DNA of 64,000 bases. It comes from Mycolicibacillus trivialis (GTDB lineage: Bacteria; Actinomycetota; Actinomycetes; Mycobacteriales; Mycobacteriaceae). This document shows positions 42,395 through 52,301 of the stretch, one piece after another (position 1 is the stretch's first letter; each line of letters begins with the position of its first letter). Under the pieces are notes generated by a model that was not told where the DNA came from, searched no databases, and worked only from the letters and a program-made list of their open reading frames with translations. The stretch is from positions 1 to 64,000 of the forward strand of contig NZ_LQPZ01000044.1 in NCBI RefSeq assembly GCF_002102395.1, written 5' to 3'. A program made the translations under genes and the position numbers.

Positions 42395-43114
42395 ATGGCG
42401 ATCAGCTCACCGGTTCCCCGGCGCCACACCGTGGCGGCGCTGCTCCTGCTGACCTTCGCCACCGGGCTGATCGACGCGATCAGCGTCCTGGTCCTGGGCC
42501 ACGTGTTCGTCGCCAACATGACCGGCAACGCGATCTTCCTGGGTTTCCTGTTCGTGCCGAACTCCTCGATCTCGCTCAGCGGCGCGGTGGTGGCGGTCGC
42601 CGGGTTCCTGCTCGGCGCGATCCTCGGCGGCCGGCTGGTCCGGCGCTTCGGCGAGCGGGCCCGCACCTGGCTCACCGTCGCGCTCACCACCGAGATCGCG
42701 CTGCTGGCCGCGCTGGCCGTGCTGGCCGGTGCGGGTGTGCTGCGCTACCACGACCGCACGACGTTGATCCTGATCGCCGGGCTGGCCGCCGCCTTCGGCC
42801 TCCAGAACTGCACCGCGAGGCAATTCGGGATCTCCGAGCTCTACACCACGGTGCTGACCTCGACGATCGTCGGCATCGGACTGGACTCCCGGCTGGCCGG
42901 CGGCACCGGCCGGCGGGAGAAACTGCGCTACAGCGTGGTGGCGTCCATGTGCGGAGGCGCCGTCGTGGGGGCGACGTTGTCGCGCTGGGTGGTCGCCCCG
43001 GTGATCGGGTTGACCGCCGGGGTGGTCGCGGTCAGCATGCTGCTCTTCCGGCGCGGCCCCGCGGCCCCAGGGGATTCGGACCCCCCGGCGGCCCCGACAG
43101 CCGATGTCAGTTGA
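42395..43114 (+). CDS. DUF1275 (YoaK-like) membrane protein
   Basis: The 239-residue protein has six hydrophobic segments and the DUF1275 features TFATGLIDAISVLVLGHVFVANMTGNAI and LQNCTARQFGISELYTTVLTSTIVGI. The function of the family is unknown. It starts 24 bases after the mas gene and may share its transcript. The 3' end overlaps the opposing NAGPA-type gene by eight bases. Confidence 0.82.
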   Translation: MAISSPVPRRHTVAALLLLTFATGLIDAISVLVLGHVFVANMTGNAIFLGFLFVPNSSISLSGAVVAVAGFLLGAILGGRLVRRFGERARTWLTVALTTEIALLAALAVLAGAGVLRYHDRTTLILIAGLAAAFGLQNCTARQFGISELYTTVLTSTIVGIGLDSRLAGGTGRREKLRYSVVASMCGGAVVGATLSRWVVAPVIGLTAGVVAVSMLLFRRGPAAPGDSDPPAAPTADVS

Positions 43115-44189
43115 ACGCCAGCCAACTGGGCAGCGCGCGTTCCTTCGAATCGCAGAGCACCTCGCGGGTGTCGCAGGAACCCTTGGGGACGCCCGCACCC
43201 GCCCACATCCCGCCGGTGTCGCGACGCAGCACGATCGCCGAGGAGCCACCGCCGTCCAACAGGACGGCATGGTCACTTCCCAACGCGCGGAACAGGTCCT
43301 GGATGTTGTCCGGGGTGTAGCTGCCGCCCTGGAAGACGTACATCTCATCCTTGGCCCGGGAATAGGCCAGCGCGGTACGCGCCGCGCTCGGCCCGCCGTC
43401 GTTGAGCTGGCCGGTCTGTCCGGGCGCCAGCAGCCCCAGCCCGCTGACCGCCACGAACCGGGCACCCTTGTTGACTAGGTCGGTGACCAGCGGGCCTGCC
43501 GCGTCGTAGTCGCCGCCGTCGCGACCGCCCTTGGGCCACACCACATACGGCGCGCCGCCTGCGGGCAGGATCATCGTGGCCAACGTCGACCAGTGCTCGC
43601 CGCCGCCGGACAGGCCCTGCTTTCCCGCGTAGGGGATGGTGCCGGTCACCGCCATGTTGGTCCGGCCCTGGCCGCGGGTGTTGTCCACCCAGACGCCCAG
43701 CGGCGAACTGCACCCGGTCGAGCGCCACGAGCCGCCCTTCTGGCCGCGCACGTCGAAGAAGTTGGCGTTGATGGCGATCGTCGGCTTGCCCAGCGCCTGC
43801 CACGCTTGCAACGGTGAGTAGATCTCCGAGGCCTGCCACAATCCCTCGCCGGTGCGCGCCCGCGGGTCGCGTTCGCAGCGGGCCTGCGCGCCCTGGTGGG
43901 AGTCGACCAGCAGATGCGGTGAGAGTCGTTGCGCCGCGGACTTGATCGTCATCAGGTGGCCGCCGTTGTTCATCTCGTACCAGCGTCCGGACGCGTCGAG
44001 CATCGGGGCCGGGTGGCCGCTGCCGAAGTTGTAGACCAGGTAGGCGCCCCGGGTGTTGGCGATGGCCGCCTCCAGCAGGTCGCGGCCGTCGGCGCGGGCC
44101 ACCGGGACCCCCAGGGTTCCGGTGAGCGCCACGCACAGCAGCGCGGCCAAGCTGGCCAGCGCGCGCCGGGAAAGTGCTGATGTCGGCAC
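43107..44189 (-). CDS. Secreted phosphodiester glycosidase-family (NAGPA domain) protein
   Basis: The 360-residue protein has a signal peptide ending near VARA (about residue 34) and a NAGPA/DUF2233 domain: PTIAINANFFDVRG, GLLAPGQTGQLNDGGPSAARTAL and the typical VLLDGGGSSAIVLR. Family members remove sugars from phosphodiesters, for example in cell-wall polymers, but this role is not proven here. Several cysteines are present in the mature part. The GTG at 44189 has GGAGAGGG upstream. A longer frame to 44258 would not start with a signal peptide. Confidence 0.8.
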   Translation of the reverse strand: MPTSALSRRALASLAALLCVALTGTLGVPVARADGRDLLEAAIANTRGAYLVYNFGSGHPAPMLDASGRWYEMNNGGHLMTIKSAAQRLSPHLLVDSHQGAQARCERDPRARTGEGLWQASEIYSPLQAWQALGKPTIAINANFFDVRGQKGGSWRSTGCSSPLGVWVDNTRGQGRTNMAVTGTIPYAGKQGLSGGGEHWSTLATMILPAGGAPYVVWPKGGRDGGDYDAAGPLVTDLVNKGARFVAVSGLGLLAPGQTGQLNDGGPSAARTALAYSRAKDEMYVFQGGSYTPDNIQDLFRALGSDHAVLLDGGGSSAIVLRRDTGGMWAGAGVPKGSCDTREVLCDSKERALPSWLAFN

Positions 44190-44247
44190 GGATCGCCCTC
44201 TCCACGGAACGCTGATCGAAACAACAGAAACTGAAATCGCAGAAACC

Positions 44248-44276
44248 ACGATAGTCACGTTGACAACACTGTCAAC
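44248..44276 (-). promoter_or_regulatory. Promoter with palindromic operator upstream of the NAGPA-type gene
   Basis: GTTGACA-N4-TGTCAAC is a perfect 18-base palindrome at 44259-44276. On the minus strand TTGACA (44275-44270) is a consensus -35, followed 16 bases later by TATCGT (44253-44248) as the -10. A repressor bound to the palindrome would block this promoter. The predicted 5' leader is about 50 bases. The regulator is unknown. Confidence 0.65.
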
Positions 44277-44354
44277 ATAAATAACGGGCGGATACCGTTT
44301 CCATCACGCCGCAATCACGGTGAGGCGCTTAAGATTTCACAACCGGGCGGGGCG

Positions 44355-46361
44355 TCAGACCTCGATCGGCGGGTGCAAGCGTTCCATCGTGTACTGCCGG
44401 GCCCGGCGCGCCGCGACCGAGCTGGCCGCCAGCGAGACCACCAGGATGCCGGCGAGCACCCCGACCGACAGCCACAGCCGCGCGTCGATCCCGCCGACGG
44501 TCAGCTCGCGCAGCCCGTCGACGGCGTAGGTCATCGGGTCGAACGGGTGCAGGATCTGGAACGGTCTGGCGGTGGTCTCCACCGGATACACCCCGCCGGA
44601 GGACACCAGCTGGAACATCAGGAACGCCAGCGTGACCACCCGGCCGACCGCCACCCCGAAGACCGCGTTGAACGCCTGGATCAGCGCCAGGAACGACGCG
44701 CCGACCAGGAGCAGGAACGCTACCGTCCCCAGCGGGTATTTCGCGTCGAGCCCGACGCCGAAGTGCACCACCGCATACATCAGGGTGACCTGGCAGACCA
44801 CCAGCAGCAGCGCCGGCCAGTAGGAGGCCAGCACCACGCGCAGCGGTCCCAGGCCGCTGACGATGGCGCGGGCCTGCAGCGGGGTGAGCAGCATCCACAC
44901 GATCAGGGCCCCGATGAACAGCGCCAGCGGCAGGAAGAACGGTGCGAAGCCGGTGCCGAAGGTGGCGGCGTGGTTGGTGAAGTCCAGATCGACGCCGACC
45001 GGGCTGGCCACGGTCTGGGCCACCTGGTCACGCTGCTTGTCGGTCCAGGTCGGCAACTGGTCGGCGCCGGCCTTCAGTCCGTCGGCGAGTTCGGCGGCGC
45101 CGTCGCGCAACTGCGCCGTGCCGTCGGCGAGTTGGTCTGCGCCGTCGGCCAGCCGGTAGCTGCCGTCGGTGAGCTGCACCAGCCCGTCACTGAGTTGCTG
45201 CGCTCCGTCGTTGAGTTGGGTTGCGCCGCTGCGTAACCGGAGCACATCGGCCTTGAGCCCGCCGTTGAGCGCCTTGGTGAGGAACTGCCGGAAATCGCTG
45301 TTCGGGTCGATCAGTTCGTTCTCCAGGCGTTCGGCATCGGCGCGCAGCCGATTGAGGCCCTCGTCGGTGGCCGGGTCGACACCGCGTTGCGCCATCAGCC
45401 GCTGGGCACCGGAGAGGGTCTCGCCCAGTTGGTGCACGGTGGGGTCGGGGTTGCCGATCAGGGCGCCGGCGACCTGATCGACGATCGCCGAGGCCTGCAC
45501 GTAGTCGATGCCCAGGCCGGCCACCCGGTCGGCGGCGGTGCGGATCGAGCGACCCAGATGCGCGGCCGTCTCACCCACCTCGACCGGGTCCAGGCCGAGC
45601 CCCTCGACGCTGTCGAGGATGCCGATCAGCGGGTCGATGGCCGCGTCGATGCCGGTGGTCAGCTGGTTGACCCCGGCGGCCAGGGTGGCCGAGCCGTCCC
45701 GGGCGGTCGCCAGGTTGGCCGCCAGCGTGTGGGCGCCGTCGGCCAACTCCGTCGCCCCCGAGTTGGCGGCGACCAGCCCGTCGTGCAACTGCCCGGCGCC
45801 GTCGGCGGCCTTCTTGATGCCTGCGCCGGAGTCGGTCAGCTCACCGAGCGCGGCGCCGATCACCTGGGTTCCCACCCCGGCGCTGACCTGGTTGAGCACC
45901 TCCCGCGCCGCGTTCTGGCCCATGATCGAGGCCAGGTAGCTGTTGGCGTCGTTGAACTGGAACTCGATCTGCGCCTTGTGCGGTCGGTCGGTGGTGGGCG
46001 AGGCGATCGCGGCGCTGAAGTCGCGCGGCAAGGTGATCGAGAAGTAGTAGTCGCCGCGGGCCACCCCGGCGGCCGCCTCCGAAGCCGACACCTGGTGCAG
46101 GTCGAGTTCGCCGGAGTCGACGAGCTGCCGGGCGACGTCGTCGCCGGCGCGCAGGGTGCGGTCCTGGATGGTGGCGCCCTGATCCTCGTTCACCAGCGCC
46201 ACCGGCACCTTGTCGACCGCGGCGAACGGGTTCCAGAACGCCCACAGGTACATCGCCCCGTAGAGCAGCGGCAGCGCGATGATGGTGATCAGCGCGACGC
46301 GCGGCATCACCCCGCGCGCATAGCGCTTGATGTCGGTGCCCAAGGACATCCCGGCAAGCAT
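44355..46361 (-). CDS. YhgE/Pip-family ABC-2-type membrane protein
   Basis: The 668-residue protein has an N-terminal membrane segment (ITIIALPLLYGAMYLWAFW), a long extracytoplasmic region with YhgE features (VPVALVNEDQGA, GDYYFSITLPRDFSAAI) and repeated LADGAxxLADG-type units at about 385-445, then about five C-terminal membrane segments (FFLPLALFIGALIVWMLL onward). YhgE/Pip proteins are linked to phage infection and secretion systems; their substrate is generally unknown. It lies two bases after an ABC ATPase gene, so the two probably form one exporter. Confidence 0.83.
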   Translation of the reverse strand: MLAGMSLGTDIKRYARGVMPRVALITIIALPLLYGAMYLWAFWNPFAAVDKVPVALVNEDQGATIQDRTLRAGDDVARQLVDSGELDLHQVSASEAAAGVARGDYYFSITLPRDFSAAIASPTTDRPHKAQIEFQFNDANSYLASIMGQNAAREVLNQVSAGVGTQVIGAALGELTDSGAGIKKAADGAGQLHDGLVAANSGATELADGAHTLAANLATARDGSATLAAGVNQLTTGIDAAIDPLIGILDSVEGLGLDPVEVGETAAHLGRSIRTAADRVAGLGIDYVQASAIVDQVAGALIGNPDPTVHQLGETLSGAQRLMAQRGVDPATDEGLNRLRADAERLENELIDPNSDFRQFLTKALNGGLKADVLRLRSGATQLNDGAQQLSDGLVQLTDGSYRLADGADQLADGTAQLRDGAAELADGLKAGADQLPTWTDKQRDQVAQTVASPVGVDLDFTNHAATFGTGFAPFFLPLALFIGALIVWMLLTPLQARAIVSGLGPLRVVLASYWPALLLVVCQVTLMYAVVHFGVGLDAKYPLGTVAFLLLVGASFLALIQAFNAVFGVAVGRVVTLAFLMFQLVSSGGVYPVETTARPFQILHPFDPMTYAVDGLRELTVGGIDARLWLSVGVLAGILVVSLAASSVAARRARQYTMERLHPPIEV

Positions 46362-46363
46362 GA

Positions 46364-47068
46364 TCAGTCACGACCTTTCTGCGCGGCGGCGAGCTCGGCG
46401 TGGGAGAGGTTGTCGACGTGGAGCTGGGCGCGCACACCCAGCTCTTCGGGGATGGCGTTGGCCGAGGAGGTGATCACGGTCTGCTCCTCGCCGAGGGCCA
46501 CCAGCCGGCGCACCAGCTCGTCGTGGTTGCGCAGGCTGGTCACCTGGTCGAGGCTGCCGACGACCAGCACCGGCAGCCGGTGGGTGTTGGCCAGCGCGAT
46601 CCGCAGCAGCAGCCCGTCGAGCTCGGTGAGCTGCTCGACGTACTCGTCGATGTCTGGCAGCGGCAGCGGGCCGAACACCGGCCGGCACACCGTTTCCAGG
46701 TCGGCCTGGTCGGCGCGGCGGATCAGCCGGTACCACGGCGCGTTCCAGCGCAACTGCTCGGTGATCAGGTCGCCCACCCGCACCGACTCGGCGACGGTGT
46801 CGAGCTGTTCGACGCCGGCGAGCGCGCACAGCGCGAAGATGTCGGTGGCGGCGGTGCGGTCGAGCACGGTCAGCGTCCCCGACGCCGGCCGCATCCGGCC
46901 GGCCAGGGTCATCAGCAGTGCGGTGCGCCCGGTTCCGGCGGTGCCGATCAGCGCGGTGACGCCGCCGCGCTCGATGTCGAGGTCGATGGGCCCGTACACC
47001 GGACCCCACGGGCCGCTCATCGTGATGCCCCGGGCCACCACGGCCGGTGGCTGCTGGTCGTCGCTCAC
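46364..47068 (-). CDS. ABC-type ATP-binding protein with altered Walker motifs, partner of YhgE
   Basis: The 234-residue protein is built like an ABC ATPase: GPIDLDIERGGVTALIG before the P-loop and LAGRMRPASGTLTVLD after it. The Walker A reads GTAGTGRTALL, with arginine in place of the invariant lysine. The signature LSGGQ is replaced by QLTELDGLL and the Walker B end is LVVGSLDQV with no clear catalytic glutamate. It may bind ATP weakly or play a structural part. GTG start at 47068. The stop is two bases before the YhgE start. Confidence 0.78.
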   Translation of the reverse strand: MSDDQQPPAVVARGITMSGPWGPVYGPIDLDIERGGVTALIGTAGTGRTALLMTLAGRMRPASGTLTVLDRTAATDIFALCALAGVEQLDTVAESVRVGDLITEQLRWNAPWYRLIRRADQADLETVCRPVFGPLPLPDIDEYVEQLTELDGLLLRIALANTHRLPVLVVGSLDQVTSLRNHDELVRRLVALGEEQTVITSSANAIPEELGVRAQLHVDNLSHAELAAAQKGRD

Positions 47069-47124
47069 CGCACGCTCCTCGTCATCTCGGGCTGTCGCCT
47101 CGCCTTGTCCCGCCCCGGCTCGGG

Positions 47125-47850
47125 CTACTCGCCCAGACCGGCGCGCATCTCCCACACCAGGATCTCGGCGTCGTCGTCGGCGCCGATCGGGCCGACGGCG
47201 GTCGCGGTGGCCCGCAGCGCGTCGCCGGCGTCGAGCGTGCCGACACCGGCTACCTTGACACATCCGCGGGCGACGTAGAGGTGCAGGTAACGGGCTTCGG
47301 GTGCGGTGACCGACCGGCCCGGCCGCAGGCGGGCGGCGTGCAGGGCCACGTTGCGGTTGCCGATCGTGATCGCGCCGGGCCGGTCGGGCAGCCCGGACGC
47401 GATCGGCACCAGGTCGCCACCGCGCAGCGCGTCGCCGACCTCGGCCTGGGCGTAGCCGGGGGCGCCGCCGGCGCGGTCGGGCAGCACCCACATCTGCACG
47501 AACCGCACCGGCACCCGGGGCGACTCGTTGCGCTCGGAGTGTTCGACACCGGCGCCTGCCGACATCCGCTGGGCCAGTCCCGGGTAGATCACCCCGGAAT
47601 TACCCAGCGAATCGCGGTGCGACAACTCCCCGGCCAGCACCCAGGTGAGGATCTCCATGTTGCGGTGCGGGTGGGTGTCGTAGCCGGAGTCCGGCGCGAC
47701 GACGTCCTCGTTGTGCACCATCAGCACCCCGTGATGGGTGTTGGCCGGGTCGTAGTAGTCGCCGAACGAGAACGAGTGCGTCGAGGTCAGCCAGGGCGTA
47801 CGGGTGGCGGTGCGGTCCGCGGCGCGCCGGACCTCGACGGTGGCGGTCAT
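47125..47850 (-). CDS. Pirin-family cupin protein (Rv0181c-like)
   Basis: The 241-residue protein has the pirin N-terminal cupin: HSFSFGDYYDPANTHHGVLMVHNED, then HPHRNMEILTWVLAGELSHRDSLGN, whose histidines bind metal, and QMWVLPDR. Bacterial pirins are linked to quercetinase-type oxidation or redox sensing; which applies is unknown. Positional equivalent of Rv0181c. No signal peptide. Confidence 0.87.
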   Translation of the reverse strand: MTATVEVRRAADRTATRTPWLTSTHSFSFGDYYDPANTHHGVLMVHNEDVVAPDSGYDTHPHRNMEILTWVLAGELSHRDSLGNSGVIYPGLAQRMSAGAGVEHSERNESPRVPVRFVQMWVLPDRAGGAPGYAQAEVGDALRGGDLVPIASGLPDRPGAITIGNRNVALHAARLRPGRSVTAPEARYLHLYVARGCVKVAGVGTLDAGDALRATATAVGPIGADDDAEILVWEMRAGLGE

Positions 47851-47893
47851 CGCCCCAGGGTATCCGGGGGAGCCGGCCCCGGCGGCGGTGCTG

Positions 47894-49018
47894 CTACCAG
47901 TCGGACTCGTCGAAGGTGATCACGCCGCGGATGGTCTTGCCGTCGAGCATGTCCTGATAGCCGTCGTTGATGTCCTCGAGCTTGTAGGTCTTGGTCACCA
48001 TCTCGTCGACCTTGAGCAGCCCGGACTTGTACAGCCCGACCAGTCGGGGGGTCTCGACGTGCGAGTTGCCGCCGCCGAAGATGTTCCCCTTCAGCGTCTT
48101 CTGCAGCATGGTGAACAGGAACAGGTTCAGCTTGACGTCGACGTCGGTCATCGCGCCCATGCCGGTCACCACGCAGGTGCCGGTCTTGGCGGTCAGGATC
48201 ATCGCCTCCTCGAGCATGTCGCCGTGCATCTCACCGACCGCGATGATCGTCTTCTGCGCCATGATGCCCCAGGTCAGCTCCATCACCGGGGCGATCGCCT
48301 CGGCCATCGACGGGTAGACGTGGGTGGCGCCGAACTTGATCGCCTGCTCGCGCTTGTACTCCGCCGGGTCGATCGCGATCACGTGCCGGGCGCCGGCGAG
48401 CACCGCGCCCTGCAGGGCGCTCATCCCGATCCCGCCGACACCGACGATGATCACCGATTCGCCGGGCTGGACCTCCGCGACGTTGGTGGCCGAGCCGAAC
48501 CCGGTGGGCACCGCGCAGCCCATGATCGCGGCCGACTCGAACGGCACGTCGGGGTCGATCTTGACCACCGAGTCCTTGTGCACGGTCATGTACGGCGCGA
48601 AGGTGCCCAGCAGGTTCATCGGCGAGACGCCCTGCGAACCGGCGTGGATGCGGTGGGTGTCGTCGGCGATGGCCTTGCCGCCCAGCAGCACCGCGCCGCG
48701 GTCACACAGCGACCGGAACCCCTTCAAGCACGGCGGACAGGCACCGCAGGCCGGGATGAACGCCAGGATGACGTGGTCGCCCTCCTCGATCCCGCTGACG
48801 TTGCGACCGACCTTGGTCACCACACCGGCGCCCTCGTGGCCGCCGAGTGCGGGCAGGCCGATCGGGGTGGCGCCGGTGGTCAGGTGGTAGTCCGAGTGAC
48901 ACATGCCCGCGGCGTGCATCCGGATCTGGACCTCGTCGGCGACCGGGTCGCCCAGGTCGATCTCGTCGACCCGGAATCCGGAGTTCAGCTCCCACAGCAG
49001 CGCGCCCTTGGTTTTCAT
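47894..49018 (-). CDS. NDMA-dependent-type zinc alcohol dehydrogenase
   Basis: The 374-residue protein matches the NDMA-dependent alcohol dehydrogenase family of actinobacteria: MKTKGALLWELNSGF at the start, GMCHSD and GGHEGAG (catalytic zinc), CGACPPCLKGFRSLC (structural zinc), VGVGGIGMSALQGAV (NAD) and INDGYQDMLDGKTIRGVI at the end. These enzymes carry tightly bound NAD and oxidise alcohols using an internal electron acceptor. It lies alone between pirin and the divergent lipase. M. tuberculosis relatives include AdhE1, AdhB and AdhD. Confidence 0.88.
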   Translation of the reverse strand: MKTKGALLWELNSGFRVDEIDLGDPVADEVQIRMHAAGMCHSDYHLTTGATPIGLPALGGHEGAGVVTKVGRNVSGIEEGDHVILAFIPACGACPPCLKGFRSLCDRGAVLLGGKAIADDTHRIHAGSQGVSPMNLLGTFAPYMTVHKDSVVKIDPDVPFESAAIMGCAVPTGFGSATNVAEVQPGESVIIVGVGGIGMSALQGAVLAGARHVIAIDPAEYKREQAIKFGATHVYPSMAEAIAPVMELTWGIMAQKTIIAVGEMHGDMLEEAMILTAKTGTCVVTGMGAMTDVDVKLNLFLFTMLQKTLKGNIFGGGNSHVETPRLVGLYKSGLLKVDEMVTKTYKLEDINDGYQDMLDGKTIRGVITFDESDW

Positions 49019-49080
49019 GACCCGCGATCATGCCACCTGGGCGGAACACGTTTCAACTGTGGGTATGAGATCCATTGTGA

Positions 49081-50037
<957 letters not shown>

Positions 50038-50120
50038 CCGGTGTCGGTGGGCGCGCCTACGTTGGCCGTCAGCGGAGCGTCCGGCCGGGAGGCAGCCGGA
50101 CCGGGGAGTGAGGTGAGGCC

Positions 50121-50870
50121 GTGAGCGAGGACAAGATGCTGGCGCGGATCGCGGCGCTGCTGCGACAGGCCGAGGGCACCGACAATCCGCACGAGGCCGA
50201 GGCGTTCATGACCGCCGCTCAGCGGCTGGCCACCGCCACCTCCATCGACCTGGCGGTGGCCCGCTCGCACGCCGACCGCCGCACCCCGGCCCAGGGGCCG
50301 GTGCAGCGCACGATCACGATCGGGCCGGCCGGAACCAAGGGGTTACGCACCTACGTGCAGCTGTTCGTGGTGATCGCCGCGGCCAACGACGTGCGCTGCG
50401 ACGTGGCGGCCAACTCCACCTTCGTGCACGCTTACGGTTTCGCCGAGGACATCGACGCCACCCACGCCCTCTACGCGAGCCTGGTGGTGCAGATGGTGCG
50501 GGCCTCCGACGCCTATATCGCCTCCGGGGCGCACCGCCCGACCGCCACCATCACCGCCCGGCTGAACTTCCAACTGGCGTTCGGCGCCCGGGTCGGGCTG
50601 CGTTTGAGCGAGGCGCGCGAGCAGGTCCGCCGTGAGGCGGAGCAGGACCGCGGTCGCGCTCCCGGGACCGCGGTGGCGTTGCGGAACAAGGACGTGGCGC
50701 TCGGCGACTTCTACCGGCGCGCCTCCGAGGCGCGCGGGGTGTGGCGGGCCAGCCGTGCGTCGGCCGGCTACTCCTCGTCGGCCCGGCGGGCCGGGGACCG
50801 GGCGGGCCGGCGGGCCCGGCTGGGCCCCAGCCCGGAGCTGTCGTCGGCGCGCGCCGCGCTGGACCGGTGA
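50121..50870 (+). CDS. DUF2786 protein (Rv0184-like)
   Basis: The 249-residue protein has the DUF2786 N-terminal unit: MLARIAALLRQAEGTDNPHEAEAFMTAAQRLA. It ends in an Arg/Ser/Ala-rich, probably disordered tail (SSARRAGDRAGRRARLG). Function unknown. It starts with GTG and overlaps the next gene by GTGA; this pair matches Rv0184-Rv0185. Confidence 0.83.
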   Translation: MSEDKMLARIAALLRQAEGTDNPHEAEAFMTAAQRLATATSIDLAVARSHADRRTPAQGPVQRTITIGPAGTKGLRTYVQLFVVIAAANDVRCDVAANSTFVHAYGFAEDIDATHALYASLVVQMVRASDAYIASGAHRPTATITARLNFQLAFGARVGLRLSEAREQVRREAEQDRGRAPGTAVALRNKDVALGDFYRRASEARGVWRASRASAGYSSSARRAGDRAGRRARLGPSPELSSARAALDR

Positions 50871-51364
50871 CCGCGCGGGATTCGCAGCGCGCCAAGGTGT
50901 ACGCGGCCGAGGAATTCGTCCGCACCCTGTTCGACCGGGCCGCCGAACGCGGCTCCCGCGCGGTGGAGTTCTTCGGCGCAAACCTCACCCTGCCGCCGGA
51001 GGCACGGTTCGGTTCGGTCGCCGCGGTGCAGAACTACGTCGACGAGGTGCTGGGCCTGCCTGCGGTGCGGGACCGGTGGCCCGACGCCGCCGCCCTGACG
51101 GTCCGGGAGCGGCGCGGTGCCGCCGCGGCGCACTACGAGAACCGGGCGGGAGCCGCGGTGATCGCGGTTCCCGCCCGGGGCGGCGCGCCGTGGGCGATGC
51201 GCGAACTCGTGGTGCTCCACGAGCTGGCCCACCACCTCTGTTCGACCGACCCGCCGCACGGCCCGCACTTCGTGGCGACGTTGTGCACGCTCGCGACCGT
51301 GGTCATGGGTCCGGAAGCCGGGCACGTGCTGCGGGTGGTCTACACGCACGAGGGCGTGTCCTGA
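50867..51364 (+). CDS. Putative zinc metallohydrolase (Rv0185-like)
   Basis: The 165-residue protein contains VLHELAHHL, a HExxH zinc site, followed about 10 residues later by PPHGPHF, whose histidine could be the third ligand. This fits the TIGR04338-type family of small actinobacterial metallohydrolases. It has no signal peptide. It is translated from GTG 50867, coupled to the DUF2786 gene. Substrate unknown. Confidence 0.82.
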   Translation: MTARDSQRAKVYAAEEFVRTLFDRAAERGSRAVEFFGANLTLPPEARFGSVAAVQNYVDEVLGLPAVRDRWPDAAALTVRERRGAAAAHYENRAGAAVIAVPARGGAPWAMRELVVLHELAHHLCSTDPPHGPHFVATLCTLATVVMGPEAGHVLRVVYTHEGVS

Positions 51365-51395
51365 CCGGCCGAATCCCGGGACACGCCCCGGGGCG

Positions 51396-51545
51396 TCAGC
51401 CCTGGACCGGCACCAGCTCCGCACCGCAGGTGCACCGGTAGGCCTGGCCGGCGCCGGAGCAGTTGCACGGGGCCTCGATCCGCACGCGACATCCGCAGCC
51501 GTCGTGGGTACACGTCAGTACGGTGCCCGCCTCGTTGTTCGTCAT
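51396..51545 (-). CDS. mymT: Copper metallothionein MymT
   Basis: The 49-residue protein has seven cysteines in the MymT pattern: [19 protein letters not shown], then YRCTCGAEL. They lie at 12, 17, 19, 27, 29, 38 and 40, with the same spacing as M. tuberculosis MymT (Rv0186A), a Cu(I)-binding metallothionein that protects against copper. AGGAG lies five bases before the ATG at 51545; a further ATG at 51548 is too close to it. A RicR-type operator lies upstream at 51584. Confidence 0.93.
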   Translation of the reverse strand: MTNNEAGTVLTCTHDGCGCRVRIEAPCNCSGAGQAYRCTCGAELVPVQG

Positions 51546-51583
51546 CATCTCTCCTTCCAACGGGTGTTTCCGCGCCCACTGTA

Positions 51584-51598
51584 TACCCCATACGGGTA
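51584..51598 (-). promoter_or_regulatory. RicR operator box upstream of mymT
   Basis: TACCC-N5-GGGTA, a perfect inverted repeat at 39-53 bases before the mymT start. The same box with the same spacer length occurs before the DUF305-ricR unit at 55089. RicR is the copper-responsive repressor of mymT in M. tuberculosis, and the sequence fits its known palindromic target. A further half-site GGGTA follows at 51600-51605. Confidence 0.85.
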
Positions 51599-51640
51599 TT
51601 GGGTAAAGGGGTGACGTCGATCCGGTCGGGACGGCGGGCT

Positions 51641-51646
51641 TACGCT
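51641..51646 (+). promoter_or_regulatory. Candidate -10 for a leaderless O-methyltransferase mRNA
   Basis: TACGCT ends 7 bases before the GTG at 51654, so transcription should begin at the start codon. It is the same hexamer, at nearly the same distance, as before the lipase gene. Confidence 0.5.
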
Positions 51647-51653
51647 GGGGAGC

Positions 51654-52301
51654 GTGACCTATGACCCCGCCGCCGCCGACGCACTCCTGGACCGCCTGCT
51701 TCTCGAGGAGGATCCGACGATGGCCGCCGTCCTGCGGGACAGCGAAGCCGCCGGGCTGCCGCCGATCGCGGTCTCCGCGCAGCAGGGCAAGTTCCTGACG
51801 TTGCTGGCCCGCGCCGTCGGCGCCCGCCGGGTCCTCGAGGTGGGCACGCTGGGCGGCTACAGCACGATCTGGCTGGCCCGCGGACTGGGCGACGACGGGG
51901 AGGTCGTCAGCCTCGAGTACGAGCCGAAACACGCCGAGGTGGCGCGCGCCAACCTCGACCGCGCCGGGGTCGGGGACCGGGTTGAGGTGCTCGTCGGCGC
52001 GGCCGCCGAGACCCTGCCGACCCTGACCGGGCCGTTCGATCTGGTGTTCATCGACGCCGACAAGGAGAACAACGGCACCTACCTGCGCTGGGCGGTGGAA
52101 CTGGGCCGGCCGGGCACCGTCGTCGTCATCGACAACGTGATCCGCGACGGACAGATCCTGCGGGAGGACCGCGACGCCGCCGCCGCGGGCACCCTCGAGG
52201 CGCTGCGCCTCCTCGGCACCGACCCGCGGCTGGACGCCGCGGCGCTGCAGACCGTCGGGTCCAAGGGCTGGGACGGCTTCGCCCTCGCGGTGGTCCGCTA
52301 G
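51654..52301 (+). CDS. SAM-dependent O-methyltransferase (Rv0187-like)
   Basis: The 215-residue protein is a class I methyltransferase of the caffeoyl-CoA/catechol O-methyltransferase group. [19 protein letters not shown] is the SAM-binding motif; [12 protein letters not shown] holds the metal-binding aspartates and [11 protein letters not shown] follows. The acceptor is unknown. The GTG at 51654 is the only plausible start. The stop shares CTAG with the opposing gene. Confidence 0.88.
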   Translation: MTYDPAAADALLDRLLLEEDPTMAAVLRDSEAAGLPPIAVSAQQGKFLTLLARAVGARRVLEVGTLGGYSTIWLARGLGDDGEVVSLEYEPKHAEVARANLDRAGVGDRVEVLVGAAAETLPTLTGPFDLVFIDADKENNGTYLRWAVELGRPGTVVVIDNVIRDGQILREDRDAAAAGTLEALRLLGTDPRLDAAALQTVGSKGWDGFALAVVR

